Below are positions 18,625 to 27,272 of a stretch of DNA of 64,000 nucleotides, one piece after another; the first letter of the stretch is position 1, and each line of letters starts with the position of its first letter. Source of the stretch: SIRX01 sp965214475 (GTDB lineage Bacteria; Actinomycetota; Rubrobacteria; Rubrobacterales; Rubrobacteraceae). The translations under genes and the position numbers were made by a program. The stretch lies in assembly GCA_965214475.1 (NCBI GenBank), contig OZ243953.1:2542001-2606000 (forward strand). Direction: 5' to 3'. The notes beneath the pieces are model-generated. The model had not been told where the DNA came from. It saw nothing but the letters and a program-made list of their open reading frames with translations, and did no database searches.

Positions 18625-20631
18625 TTGTTCGACATGAAGAACCCAACACCACAGCCGTACCGCCCGTATGATAGCAGCGAGGATGTTCTTCGCCAACTCC
18701 TGCGCTTGCTGGCTGGTTCGGCGTCGGCTGGAAAATTCGATGAGTTGCTTGCCCGGCCTGAACTAAGCGCTTTGCCAGAAAACGCCAGAGAACAACTCAA
18801 GGAAGATGTGCAACTGGCTCTGCGCGTTCGTAGCCTCTTGCAACAGCATCGGCGCCGTGAGGCTGAACTGCTAGCTCTCTACGAGACTGCACAGGATCTC
18901 ACGGCTCTGCGAGAGTTAGACCAGGTTCTGCAAGCGATCGTCAAACGGGCACGCCAGTTGTTAGGTACCGATATTGCCTATCTGTCAGTTTATGATCGGG
19001 AGTTAGACGACTTTTACGTCCGTGCGACGGAGGGAACTTACTCTGAAGCTTTTCCTCAGATTAGGGTCCCACATGGGATTGGCATCTGCGATTTGATCGG
19101 TAGGACGCACCGACCCTACTTCTCCAGTAGCTATCTTCAGGACGAACGCTTTCCCCATTCGGAGTCTATTGATGCAGCCATTCAGGGGGAGGAAATCGTA
19201 TCTATTCTTGGGGTTCCTTTACAGGTCGATGCTCGTGTCCTGGGCGTTCTCTTCGTCGCCAACCGTTTTGCACGGTCCTTCTCGCAACAGGAAGTGGCGC
19301 TCCTATCTTCCCTCGCCGCGCATGCTGCGCTCGCGATCGAGAACGCGCGAATGTTCGAAGATACGGAGAAGGCCATGCGCCAGGTCAGTGAGGCGAACGA
19401 GCTGTTGGAAGCCAGAGCCAAAGAAGTCGAGCGGGCCGCGACCGTGCATGAGCAGCTTACCGCCCTGGTCGTTCGCGGAGGAGATCTTGAGGATCTTACA
19501 GCGATGGTTGCCAAAGCCTTGAGCGGTCGTATTGCTATCCTCGACGAGGGGCTCCGCGTGATGTGCACGGCCGACGCAAGCGAGGGTTGGGAGAGAACAG
19601 CTCCGTCACCAAGCGCGGAACTCGAACCTTTCAACATCGGCGAGCCCATACGCCTGGCTTTGCGGGAGAGTAGAAACAGCGGGCGTTCGGTTGCGGCTTC
19701 TATGGGCGAAAGCATAGAGTGTCGCGTGGCATCCATGGTGGGCGGAGCGCGTTTCCTGGGAGGGTTAGTGCTGTGGACGCCTCGTGTCTTGCCCGACATA
19801 GACGTACGGACTTTCGAGCGGAGCGCGATGGTAACTGCGGCCGTACTCATGTCACAAGATAGGATCATGGAGGCGGAGTACCGGGACGTCTCCGACATCT
19901 TGACCGGCCTGCTCAAGGAGCCACAGGACACTGAGACATTGAACAGGGAAGCAACTCGGCGCGGTTTCGATCTAACACAGCGTGCGACGCTGTTGCTGAT
20001 CGACGTACCAAGCGGTCGCAATAGCTACGTCCTGAGGCATATAAGGAAGATGTTTGCTCCAGATGAACAGAGTTTGACCGGTGAACTCAACGGAGACCTA
20101 GTGATCCTGATGCCGTGCGAGGAGCCGAGAGCCGCTGCGGAGCACGTACATAAGTTCGTCTCTGACAGTGTGGGCAAGGCTGCCACGGTCGCAGCGTCCA
20201 ATCTTATATCCAGCGCCGTAGCATTGCCGAGTGCCTATCGAGCGGCCAGACGATGCGTAGCGCTACTTAAGGCTCTCGGCAAGTCTGGTAAGGTCGGCAC
20301 CGAAGCGGAGCTTGGTATTTACGGACTAATATTCGCCGAGCAAGGACGTCCTGAGCTAGAAGTGTACCTGCACGATACGATCGGACCGTTGCTGGAGCAC
20401 GATGACGGCCGTAACACGGAACTTGCCCAAACCCTGCTCGTTTACCTGGATCGTGGGCGCAGCACTCGGGAAACCGCTAAGGCTCTGCATGTTCACGTCA
20501 ATACCGTACGGCAAAGGCTAGAGCAAGTCATCCGAATTCTCGGACAGTGGGACTCTCCGACGCAATCGCTCCGAGTCCATATAGCATTACGTCTTCATCG
20601 ACTTATTCAGCAGCTCCCACCTTTGTACTAG
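18625..20631 (+). CDS. GAF-domain regulator with PucR/CdaR-type C-terminal HTH
   Basis: A 668-residue activator-type protein. Residues ~75-115 form a helical linker, ~95-245 a GAF domain (LDQVLQAIVKRARQLLGTDI, then LGVPLQVDARVLGVLFVANR, LSSLAAHAALAIENARMF), ~245-275 a coiled coil, a middle GGDEF-like/CdaR region, and the end carries the PucR HTH: LLVYLDRGRSTRETAKALHV followed by HVNTVRQRLEQV. Such proteins switch on catabolic operons in response to their substrate. It is divergent from the mva operon and is the best candidate for its regulator. ATG at 18634 is an alternative to the annotated start. Confidence 0.85.
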   Translation: MFDMKNPTPQPYRPYDSSEDVLRQLLRLLAGSASAGKFDELLARPELSALPENAREQLKEDVQLALRVRSLLQQHRRREAELLALYETAQDLTALRELDQVLQAIVKRARQLLGTDIAYLSVYDRELDDFYVRATEGTYSEAFPQIRVPHGIGICDLIGRTHRPYFSSSYLQDERFPHSESIDAAIQGEEIVSILGVPLQVDARVLGVLFVANRFARSFSQQEVALLSSLAAHAALAIENARMFEDTEKAMRQVSEANELLEARAKEVERAATVHEQLTALVVRGGDLEDLTAMVAKALSGRIAILDEGLRVMCTADASEGWERTAPSPSAELEPFNIGEPIRLALRESRNSGRSVAASMGESIECRVASMVGGARFLGGLVLWTPRVLPDIDVRTFERSAMVTAAVLMSQDRIMEAEYRDVSDILTGLLKEPQDTETLNREATRRGFDLTQRATLLLIDVPSGRNSYVLRHIRKMFAPDEQSLTGELNGDLVILMPCEEPRAAAEHVHKFVSDSVGKAATVAASNLISSAVALPSAYRAARRCVALLKALGKSGKVGTEAELGIYGLIFAEQGRPELEVYLHDTIGPLLEHDDGRNTELAQTLLVYLDRGRSTRETAKALHVHVNTVRQRLEQVIRILGQWDSPTQSLRVHIALRLHRLIQQLPPLY

Positions 20632-20776
20632 AGTTTGATTTTCCGGTGAGCGATGCGTAGTGCTCTTTCGATGGCGGTTCTTAGGCGAGTTCCTTCTTGG
20701 TTATTCACAACTCTAAGTCAGGTTGAGTCCTACCGTTTACGAACCTCTACCGTACACAAAACCCGTGATGGTGTCT

Positions 20777-21010
20777 TCACCCGAAGGTGGTGAGCAGCCT
20801 GCCCCGCGACGTCCCGACGTTCTTATTGCTTTGCCAGGCCATAGCAGGCACGAAGACGGTATCTCCTACCTCCGCGCATACGGTCTCCGGCTCGCCGCCC
20901 TCTTCCGTCTTATCCTCTATCGTGTCGAACTCGAACGTGCTTTCTACAACGTAGAAAGCCTCTATGAACTCATGGCAGCATTCCCTTCCCACGATGCATC
21001 CTTGGCCGCG
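20777..21010 (-). pseudogene. Cupin-domain protein remnant
   Basis: On the reverse strand the translation reads CHEFIEAFYVVESTFEFDTI, then EVGDTVFVPAMAWQSNKNVG and SRGRLLTTFG, the two cupin motifs with several metal-ligand positions changed or lost, ending in an early stop. A second frame just upstream (up to about 21066) reads VYPEAGIELGGGGLSKIHAA before a stop. So this is a broken gene, not the short forward frame in the same place. Confidence 0.5.
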
Positions 21011-21192
21011 TGAATCTTGGAGAGGCCGCCCCCACCAAGTTCTATGCCGGCCTCGGGGTAGACATGCTCCTCAGGCTCGTTCTGCTATGCTGGGGAATAA
21101 CGAAGGTAAGCTTGGCGCCGTCGGGTCCTAGATTCTCTATAATTCAAGTATGGAGCCGTAGCGCTATGTAAGCGATGAGAAGGGCGAAGACG

Positions 21193-22083
21193 ATGCAGCG
21201 AGCACGACCCGCGCCTGCCGGTCCTACGGGACTAGCGGGTAGGATCTTGAGGTTTCCTCTGACGAGGATCGTTCTCGCCCTCTTGTTCGTGGTGGGCGCC
21301 CAGAGCGTTGCAGCCCTGCTCGTACTGAACCCCGTGCGCAACGCCCTGACCGTGGCCAATGGCTCCGCGCTCGACTTTCTCCTCATCGTCGTTCAGATCC
21401 TCGTTGCCCTGCTCGCTTACGTCGCCTATGTGCGTCTCGTCGAGCGTCGGCCCGTTTGGGAGCTCTCGCTGCGTGGCGCGCTCGGGGAACTCGGGACGGG
21501 CCTACTTCTCGGGGCAGGACTCTTCACCGTGGCGATGGGGATCGTGTGGCTTCTCGGGGGCCACGCCTTCACGGCCGTCAACGGGCTTGGAGCTGTCTTT
21601 GCGCCGCTCGCCGCGGCGCTCGTGGCCGGGTTTGTCGAGGAGGTCATCTTCCGGGGCATACTGTTCCGAATCGTCGAGGAGTCTTTAGGATCTTGGATCG
21701 CCCTGGCGCTCACGGCAGCGCTGTTTGGGGCCCTGCACCTCTTCTCGCCAGAGGCCACGCTGCAGGGGGTCGTAGCGATCGCGCTGAGCGCAGGCGTCTT
21801 GCTGGGCGCCGCCTACGTCCTCACCAGGAGGCTGTGGCTAGCCATCGGCATCCACGCGGCCTGGAACTTCGTACAGGGTGGGGTCTTTGGAGTCTCGGTG
21901 TCGGGCAACGAGTCGCAAGGACTCCTAGAGGGGTCTCCCACTGGCCCGGAGCTGGTCTCCGGCGGAGCCTTCGGGGTGGAGGCCTCGATCGTCACGGTGG
22001 TAGCCGTTGGCGCGCTCGGGGTCGTTTTCCTGCTGCGGGCTGTCCGCAACGACAACGTTGTGACGCCGTACTGGAGACGTTAG
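21193..22083 (+). CDS. CPBP-family intramembrane metalloprotease
   Basis: A ~296-residue membrane protein with about eight TM segments and the CPBP (Abi/CAAX protease) motifs: EEVIFRG (glutamates and Arg of motif 1), FGALHL (first His) and IHAAWNF (second His and Asn). These enzymes cut membrane proteins or peptides; roles range from prenyl-protein processing to bacteriocin self-immunity. The ATG at 21193 is preferred because AGAAGGGCG lies just before it; a start at 21175 would add six residues. It stands alone. Confidence 0.88.
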   Translation: MQRARPAPAGPTGLAGRILRFPLTRIVLALLFVVGAQSVAALLVLNPVRNALTVANGSALDFLLIVVQILVALLAYVAYVRLVERRPVWELSLRGALGELGTGLLLGAGLFTVAMGIVWLLGGHAFTAVNGLGAVFAPLAAALVAGFVEEVIFRGILFRIVEESLGSWIALALTAALFGALHLFSPEATLQGVVAIALSAGVLLGAAYVLTRRLWLAIGIHAAWNFVQGGVFGVSVSGNESQGLLEGSPTGPELVSGGAFGVEASIVTVVAVGALGVVFLLRAVRNDNVVTPYWRR

Positions 22084-22137
22084 GGCCAGCCTGCCCCACA
22101 AAGGAGTTTTCTGCTCTTCGGAGGTGCATAGAAGCTG

Positions 22138-22390
22138 TCACCAGGGGACCAGGGGCAAAGTTCCCGAGCCTATGAGCAGCGCGATCCCTCCCGGCACCTT
22201 GGGCACGACGATTGCGAGTGCTTCCAAGTTGAAAGAGTACGCAACAAAGCCGGGCTCGGAGGAATGCGCTGCACGTCCGGGGCGAAGGGCAGGTACGGTG
22301 GAAAGGAGAAGAGCGAGATGCCGACAGCCAGTACGGCTACGAGCGCCCACCCCGCCCACCGAAACCAACGCGGGCGGGTTGTCCGTCCCG
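22138..22390 (-). pseudogene. DUF2306-like membrane protein remnant with frameshift
   Basis: Two adjacent reverse-strand frames together resemble the N-terminus of DUF2306 membrane proteins: one reads WAGWALVAVLAVGISLFSF then DVQRIPPSP; the other picks up with ALAIVVPKVPGGIALLIGSG and LPLVPW, where intact proteins have a second TM segment ending in a QLWPW-like motif. The join lies near 22255. Everything after the second TM segment is missing. Found by reading across frames; moderate confidence. Confidence 0.45.
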
Positions 22391-22618
22391 GACCGGCAGA
22401 CCGCCCTGAAGTAGTAGCCCTTGTCCACCACCCTACCTTTCGCTCCTCGCTGTGCCTGCCTCACGCTCTCGACCGGATACCGCCGGCCCCATCTTCCACG
22501 ATGCCCGGAAGCCTTACCCCCTCCCCCGTGGAAAATGGGGCTGAGGCGGCTCGTCTGCTTCCGACTGCTGGCCGAAAACTGGCACAGCAGAGCGGCCTCC
22601 AGATTGCAGCAACAATTA

Positions 22619-23227
22619 TTAACGCTGAGCGGCCCTCTCCAGGTACCCGAGCCAATCCTCAAGCGATTGATCGAGGAAGCCCTGCAACCTCCCCCCTTGC
22701 CCCACCAGGTCCGCCGCTACCACGGGCACGCCGTCCCAGGATTCGTCGGTGTCCACGCGGGTGCCGCCCTCCACGGGCGTGAACGTCCACGAGTGGACGC
22801 CGAAGATGCCGAGGAGGGGCCCGCCCCAGAGCACGTGCCGCCCGGGCTCGAGCCGATAGATGGTCGAGTCGATCGTGAGGCCGCGCTGGCTCCACGAGAA
22901 GATCGAGCCGGGGGCGAAGGGACCGTCCAGGCGGACAGAGTCTATGTCCGGATGCCAGGTGTGCCAGGCCTCGACATCGGAGTGCAGCCGCCACAGCACC
23001 TCCGCGGGGGCCTCTATCACGACGCTGTGGCGCGAGATTACCGGGGCCCGCGCGTCGATGCCCGTGGGCCTGCCATCCGGCCGCCCCACGGTCCGCCAGG
23101 CGTAGGCTCCGCCGAGCGCCCCGAGCACCAGCGAGGCGCCCGCGCCCTTGAGGAGCTTTCGGCGGCTGATGCGCCGCTCGCCGTACTGCTTCCCTGCCGT
23201 CTTCATCGTTTCGTCCCGTTCGCCCAT
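22619..23227 (-). CDS. Tat-exported SRPBCC (START-like) family protein
   Basis: The N-terminus has a twin-arginine signal (RRISRRKLLKGAGAS) followed by a hydrophobic stretch LVLGALGGAYAW, so the protein is probably exported folded or membrane-anchored. The rest (~140 residues) is an SRPBCC ligand-binding domain: VIEAPAEVLWRLHSDVEAWH at the start, WTFTPVEGGTRV in the middle and an amphipathic end QSLEDWLGYLERAA. It binds a hydrophobic ligand that cannot be named. Starts at 23227, 23206 or further out are possible; the Tat motif favours one of these two. Downstream of the SnoaL-like gene in the same direction (gap of about 56 bases). Confidence 0.8.
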   Translation of the reverse strand: MGERDETMKTAGKQYGERRISRRKLLKGAGASLVLGALGGAYAWRTVGRPDGRPTGIDARAPVISRHSVVIEAPAEVLWRLHSDVEAWHTWHPDIDSVRLDGPFAPGSIFSWSQRGLTIDSTIYRLEPGRHVLWGGPLLGIFGVHSWTFTPVEGGTRVDTDESWDGVPVVAADLVGQGGRLQGFLDQSLEDWLGYLERAAQR

Positions 23228-23282
23228 CGCTTCCGTCCTTCCTTTTTCTCTCCCCACCGCATCGCCTTGTCGCAATCGCCGA

Positions 23283-23855
23283 TCACTTCTCGCTTCCTTT
23301 CCCCGGCTCCGCCGCGCCCGATGGCTGACCGAGCTGGCGCAGCAGGTCGGCCAGGTTGTAGTAGTCGTCCACGCGCCGGATCTTGTTGCCCTTCATCTCG
23401 AAGATAGACACGGCGGGCACGGAGAAAGACTTGCCCGTAGGCGGCTGTCCGGCCAACCCGCCCGCGCTGTCCGCGCCGGAGAAAGTCCATTGCACGAAGA
23501 TCCGTCTGCCACAGCGGAAGGCCCCATTAACCTCGACGTGGGTGTCGTTGAGGCTACTATTAGTTATGGAGACCCACTGCGCTATGCCATCCTTACCTTG
23601 GAAGGCGGCCTGGAAGGCGTGATCCTCGTAGACACCATCCTCGGTGAACAGGCCCGCCATCTGCTCTGATGAGCCAGTGTTCCATGCGGCTGCCCACTGA
23701 TCCACGATTCGCGGCACCGAACGCTGGTTTGCGGCGTGGGCAGCGGTGCTTGAGAGCAAAGTTGCAGCCACCATGGCGATCAAGGCCACCGTGGCGACCA
23801 GAATGCCCCTGCTATTGCTTTCTCGACTGAACGTGATGCGGTCCATAAACTCCAT
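23283..23855 (-). CDS. Secreted SnoaL/NTF2-like protein
   Basis: A 190-residue protein with a signal peptide (ATVALIAMVAATLLSSTAAHA, cleavage after AHA) and a SnoaL-like fold: VDQWAAAWNTGSSEQMAGLF, EDGVYEDHAF, VQWTFSG and a closing IFEMKGNKIRRVDDYYN. This last pattern is typical of the SnoaL/ester-cyclase group, which is often enzymatically inactive and ligand binding. It follows the TetR gene and precedes the SRPBCC gene, all leftward, and may be regulated by that TetR protein. Confidence 0.8.
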   Translation of the reverse strand: MEFMDRITFSRESNSRGILVATVALIAMVAATLLSSTAAHAANQRSVPRIVDQWAAAWNTGSSEQMAGLFTEDGVYEDHAFQAAFQGKDGIAQWVSITNSSLNDTHVEVNGAFRCGRRIFVQWTFSGADSAGGLAGQPPTGKSFSVPAVSIFEMKGNKIRRVDDYYNLADLLRQLGQPSGAAEPGKGSEK

Positions 23856-23946
23856 CTCCTCTTCTCGGGCAATCCTCAGTGGATCGCGGTTCTCTACATA
23901 CTCCCTATAAATCTCTAGTTGTTTACGTTGTACATTTATTGAACTA

Positions 23947-23955
23947 AGTTAAGTA
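23947..23955. promoter_or_regulatory. Candidate TetR operator half upstream of the SnoaL gene
   Basis: The 9-mer AGTTAAGTA here, in the AT-rich gap between the TetR gene and the SnoaL gene, recurs exactly at 24625-24633 directly upstream of the TetR start. Two copies at the two places where an autoregulated TetR protein would act make it a candidate operator core. No perfect palindrome surrounds it, so this is weak. Confidence 0.3.
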
Positions 23956-23979
23956 ATGAACAAAAAAGGGGTCTCCTCT

Positions 23980-24624
23980 CTAATCGGTGAGCCATGCTTT
24001 CAGGTGGTTACGGGTGCCTTGTTCTATTAGTCTTTCCGTCTCTTTGATGCCGCCGGGGATGCGGCCGGCCATGTAGAGGGCCGCGAGACCGTGGAGCATG
24101 CCCCACCCGAGCGTCACCTTTTCCCAGATATCATCCGTTGCCTTCCCGTTCTTCTTTAGAATCTCTTCTATCACTTCCCCTATCGCCTCGCCTAACTTCT
24201 CTCCTTCCTTCTCCAATTCCGCCACGGGGAAGGATACTCCCCCGAGGCCGTACATGGCCTGGTAGAGGTCCGGGGCCTCGAACGCGAAGTGGCACCAGGC
24301 GCGTGACATCCTGAGCAAGGCTTCTTCCGGATCTACGGAGGTGTTCCGGGCTTTCTCGATGTACTCCAACTGCCCGGCGTATCCTGTCCGCACGAGCTCG
24401 AGGAGTAAGTCCTCCTTCGAGTCGAAGTACTCGTAGATCACGGGCGGGCTATACTCTACGATGCCAGCAATTCTGCGGATCGTCACCGACTGCCACCCCT
24501 CTGCCGAGGCGATCTCGCGGGCCGCAGAGAGAATACTCTCTTTCAACTGCTGCCTCTGCCGCTGCCTGCGCTCCTTGATGCCCAAAACGTCCCAACTTTC
24601 TATCGTTAGTCTAATTTCTAACAT
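23980..24624 (-). CDS. TetR/AcrR-family transcriptional regulator
   Basis: A 214-residue repressor. The N-terminal HTH reads ILSAAREIASAEGWQSVTIR, RIAGIVEYSPPVIYEYFDSK, EDLLLELV; the C-terminal ligand domain has the WHG-like helix GWGMLHGLAALYMAGRIP. It is the first gene of a leftward group with the SnoaL and SRPBCC proteins. The AGTTAAGTA motif overlaps its start region, consistent with autoregulation. Confidence 0.9.
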   Translation of the reverse strand: MLEIRLTIESWDVLGIKERRQRQRQQLKESILSAAREIASAEGWQSVTIRRIAGIVEYSPPVIYEYFDSKEDLLLELVRTGYAGQLEYIEKARNTSVDPEEALLRMSRAWCHFAFEAPDLYQAMYGLGGVSFPVAELEKEGEKLGEAIGEVIEEILKKNGKATDDIWEKVTLGWGMLHGLAALYMAGRIPGGIKETERLIEQGTRNHLKAWLTD

Positions 24625-24633
24625 AGTTAAGTA
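24625..24633. promoter_or_regulatory. Second copy of the AGTTAAGTA motif, upstream of TetR gene
   Basis: Lies immediately before the TetR start codon and runs into a 9-base palindrome AGTAGTACT (24630-24638). See the matching copy at 23947. Confidence 0.3.
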
Positions 24634-24789
24634 GTACTGTCAAACTTTAGCGGGCGGTTTCCTAGGTGTATTTCCAGATATTTTCCCACGACGCCTTCGA
24701 CGCGACGCTTCCGGAAAATTATATGGACTGGCGGAATATGCCGACCGCCGGCCCAAACCGACGTTTCGAGCTTTTGCCACTGGTGGCAG

Positions 24790-25788
24790 CAACCCTCACA
24801 TCTAGCCAGACAGGGTGTCCCATATACGCTGGTAAATAGCACTGTATCGGGCAACAGTGCCAGCTGGGGCGGCGGGATTTTCTCCGAGCCGGATGGAGAG
24901 AGAACCTTCATCAGTAACTCTACACTTTCCGGCAACCGTGCCAGTGCCGGTGGAGGCGCCGTTCTTAATCGGCAAGGTCTGACGATTGTTCAGAGTTCCA
25001 CCATCACCAGCAACGGCGCACCTTCGGGACGGGGCGGTGGTGTGCTAAGTGGTGATTTCGGCAGCTTTGGATGTTCTAGTTACCCTTCTTGCCTGGACGG
25101 TAGTCATGTGAGAGTCCTCAATAGCATCGTGTCCGGCAACACGGATACCGACGTGGACTTCTACCCGGACTACGCCTTCGAGTCGAGTGGTTACAACGTT
25201 ATCGGAGACGGCAACGCGACGACGGTATTCAATAGGTCCGGGGACCAGACCGGCGTAGCCGATCCCAAGTTGAGTAACCTGGCAGATAACGGCGGCCCCA
25301 CCGAAACTCACGCCGTGCAGGCCGGGAGTCCGGCGATAGATAAGGGTAATCTTTGCCTGTCGAGGGATCAGCGGAGTGTGACCAGACCCCAGGACGGCGA
25401 CCGCAACGGCACCGCACAGTGCGACATCGGAGCTTTCGAGCTTGAGAGACCACTGCTTCCTCCCATAATTGACATACCGTTCTGCACTATATGGGACTGC
25501 GTAAGACCTACGATCACTAGCCTTCGACCGGCAGCCGGCTCGGTGATCCGCGATCGTACCCCCACAATAAGGGCCACCGTGCGCGACGACCGCGCGAACC
25601 TCGCTAAACGAGACATAAAGCTCTATATGGACGGCCAGCGCAAGACTACCTTCTCTTACAACCGCGCCACCGACAGACTGGCCTACACGAGCGGCAAACT
25701 CACCTACGGACGACATACCGTCAGAATCTTGGCTACCGACGGCCGTAACGAGATGACCAGAAGCTGGGTGTTCAGGGTGGTTAGGTAA
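24790..25788 (+). pseudogene. Beta-helix surface protein (choice-of-anchor Q type), 5'-truncated
   Basis: The frame is open well before the first start codon (GTG 25042) and shows repeated beta-helix turns: LVNSTVSGNSASWGGGIFS, NSTLSGNRASAGGGAV, SSTITSNGAPSGRGGGV, then NSIVSGNTDTDVD and the domain end DNGGPTETHAVQAGSPAIDK, SVTRPQDG, CDIGAFEL. After this comes an Ig-like C-terminal module (residues about 165-248 counted from GTG 25042). The signal peptide and first repeats are missing upstream of about 24790. The TAA stop sits exactly at the left end of the IS982 element, so the C-terminus may also be cut by it. Confidence 0.65.
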
Positions 25789-25801
25789 CCTGAGTTGCCC
25801 C

Positions 25802-26632
25802 CTACAAACATTGAATGGAGAAGGTCAACAGGAAGCAGAAGATCTTCAATTCAAAGCCCCTGGGCGTCACTGCGTGGATCTTCCTGGAGAACATCGCGCT
25901 GAGCTTGCTGAAGACCGTCTCTATATACTGGGGAATGGGCTTCGCTAAAAACTCCGTACACGCTGAGTGCGGACGCTTGGATCTCTTCTTTCTTTGAGAG
26001 AGGAAATTCATTCCAACTTCTTCAAGAAGATCCTCATGGGAGTAGTCGGTGTAACCCTTGTCGGCGTGAATCGCCGCTCCAGTGGGCAGGTCCAGATCCA
26101 TCTCCTTGAACACCTTCACGTCTGCCTCCGAGCCCGCTGCCAATGAGAACTCCACCGGCTCGCCCGCCCCGCTGATGAGAAGATGTACTCTGAGACCGTA
26201 GAAATAGCGACGTTTACTCGCTACGTAGCCACGGAACGCCTCTCCATGCTCCTCGCGCGGGTAAATCCGGCACCGCTTGATGCGGATGTTGTCGCATACA
26301 GCCACCGGCAAGGAGTCAACCACGTAGGTTTGCTCAGGTTGGGATTGCTTAAAGGCTTCGGCCAAAAGATCGAAGAGCTGTTGCCAGAGATGAGAGTCTA
26401 TGGTGTGCAGCCTTCTGTTGAAGCGACTTTTGGAGATGGCTTTCTCGATATAGCCATAGTCCTCCAAAAACGAGCGAGTAGCCTCGATGTTGCCACCGAA
26501 GAAGGCAGCCCCAACCAAAGCCACCGTCATTACTTCGGCGGTAGAAAGACGGACTTGCGGGTCGTCGCGATGTTCTGTGGCCTTAAGGAACTCATCGCAC
26601 AGGTAGTAGGTAGTGATTATGGTATCTTCCAT
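25802..26632 (-). CDS. IS982-family transposase
   Basis: A 276-residue DDE transposase of the IS982 type: the N-terminal LSTAEVMTVALVGAAFFGGN, KSRFNRRLHTID, catalytic Asp in VVDSLPVAVCDN, the GYVASKRRYFYGLRVHLL block with the second region of conserved residues, AIHADKGYTD (Asp) and the closing ETVFSKLSAMFSRKIHAVT (Glu). Length is normal and no lesion is visible. A strong hairpin lies just upstream of its start. Confidence 0.9.
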   Translation of the reverse strand: MEDTIITTYYLCDEFLKATEHRDDPQVRLSTAEVMTVALVGAAFFGGNIEATRSFLEDYGYIEKAISKSRFNRRLHTIDSHLWQQLFDLLAEAFKQSQPEQTYVVDSLPVAVCDNIRIKRCRIYPREEHGEAFRGYVASKRRYFYGLRVHLLISGAGEPVEFSLAAGSEADVKVFKEMDLDLPTGAAIHADKGYTDYSHEDLLEEVGMNFLSQRKKRSKRPHSACTEFLAKPIPQYIETVFSKLSAMFSRKIHAVTPRGFELKIFCFLLTFSIQCL

Positions 26633-26638
26633 TGTTGT

Positions 26639-26682
26639 CCTCCCGGTTCGGAGAAGGTTTTGGCGGCCTTCCGACCGGGAGG
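26639..26682. repeat. Hairpin at the transposase start of IS982
   Basis: CCTCCCGGT (26639-26647) pairs with ACCGGGAGG (26674-26682), with further pairing inside (CGGA-AGG against CCTTCCG), giving a long, GC-rich stem. It lies between the right inverted repeat and the transposase start codon (26632). In transcripts entering the element from outside such a stem would mask the start region, a known way for IS elements to limit transposase synthesis; here this is inference. Confidence 0.55.
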
Positions 26683-26739
26683 ATATTGTTTACCGGGATA
26701 GGGAGCAACTTGGGTTATCTAAAGCATTCTCCGCAGCAT

Positions 26740-26890
26740 CACTGGGCACCGTACAGTCCATCCTTCCTATGAACTCCCTGGAGGTATTAGATATGACCTC
26801 TTCGCTGTTTGGGTCGAAGAAGTGTACCTTTGCGTTCTCGATCAGAAGCCTGGTCTACTTCTCCCTCTCAGGCCTCCAACCCGACTATGT
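26740..26890 (-). pseudogene. Possible C-terminal remnant of an ABC-transporter ATPase
   Basis: The reverse strand reads LLIENAKVHFFDPNSEEVIS just after a stop, resembling the TOBE-domain end of sugar/polyamine-type ABC ATPases (a KVHFFDPETEE-like motif is frequent there), preceded in the same frame by RPEREK. Frames are broken. Weak, reported because the fragment sits between the IS982 and the ptxD-like fragment. Confidence 0.25.
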
Positions 26891-26912
26891 CGCCAGTGAG
26901 TATCGCCTTAAC

Positions 26913-27254
26913 CTAGCTCACACTCTGGCGTAGGCGGTTTACGGCGCCTTCGGGCACTTCACCGTGCAAGGCTTGGAGTACGTTTCTCGCTGCCTCCAAC
27001 TCTATCTGAAGCCGCACTCCTTTCACCGCGGAGCCCAGGTGTGGGGTAAACAGGGTGCGCGGATGCTCTAGGAGCTCGACAGGTATGTCCTTAGGGCGCC
27101 CTTTGCGAGCCCAGTCCTCCATCTCGAACACGTCGGCAGCGTAGCCGCCGAGATGACCTGAATACAACGCTTTTACGACCGCCCGCTCGTCGACCACTGA
27201 GCCACGAGCCACGTTTACGAGAAAGGCGCTCGGCTTTATCTGCAATAGGAGACC
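26913..27254 (-). pseudogene. ptxD: C-terminal part of a phosphonate (phosphite) dehydrogenase-like protein
   Basis: The last ~110 residues of a D-isomer 2-hydroxyacid dehydrogenase. LVNVARGSVVDERAVVKAL is the end of the NAD-binding domain (catalytic Arg region usually lies earlier); GGYAADVFEMEDWARKGRP, TLFTPHLGSAVKGVRLQIE (catalytic His) and QALHGEVPEGAVNRL match the PtxD subgroup, which oxidises phosphite to phosphate, much more closely than glycerate or lactate dehydrogenases. The front two thirds are missing; the frame runs into the right end of the IS110 element near 27255. A phosphite/phosphonate-type transporter operon lies at 37.4-41.7 kb on the same strand. Confidence 0.7.
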
Positions 27255-27272
27255 CCGACGCTCCTATGTTTG

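Larger units (their letters stand above)
25788..26715 (-). mobile_element. IS982-family insertion sequence
   Basis: The 928-bp element is bounded by imperfect 17-bp inverted repeats: ACCTGAGTTGCCCCCTA at 25788 and, read inward from 26715, ACCCAAGTTGCTCCCTA (14 of 17 positions equal). Terminal AC is usual for IS982. One intact transposase gene fills most of it. No clear target duplication is seen. It interrupts or abuts the beta-helix gene on its left. Confidence 0.8.

Noticed and set aside
20723..21013. Forward 96-codon frame
   Set aside because: The reverse strand shows cupin motifs at the same place, so this is antisense to a pseudogene.
22421..23407. Long forward open frame of 328 codons
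   Set aside because: It runs antisense to the Tat-SRPBCC gene; its product is Pro/Arg/His-rich and shows no family motif, while the reverse strand has a complete signal and domain.
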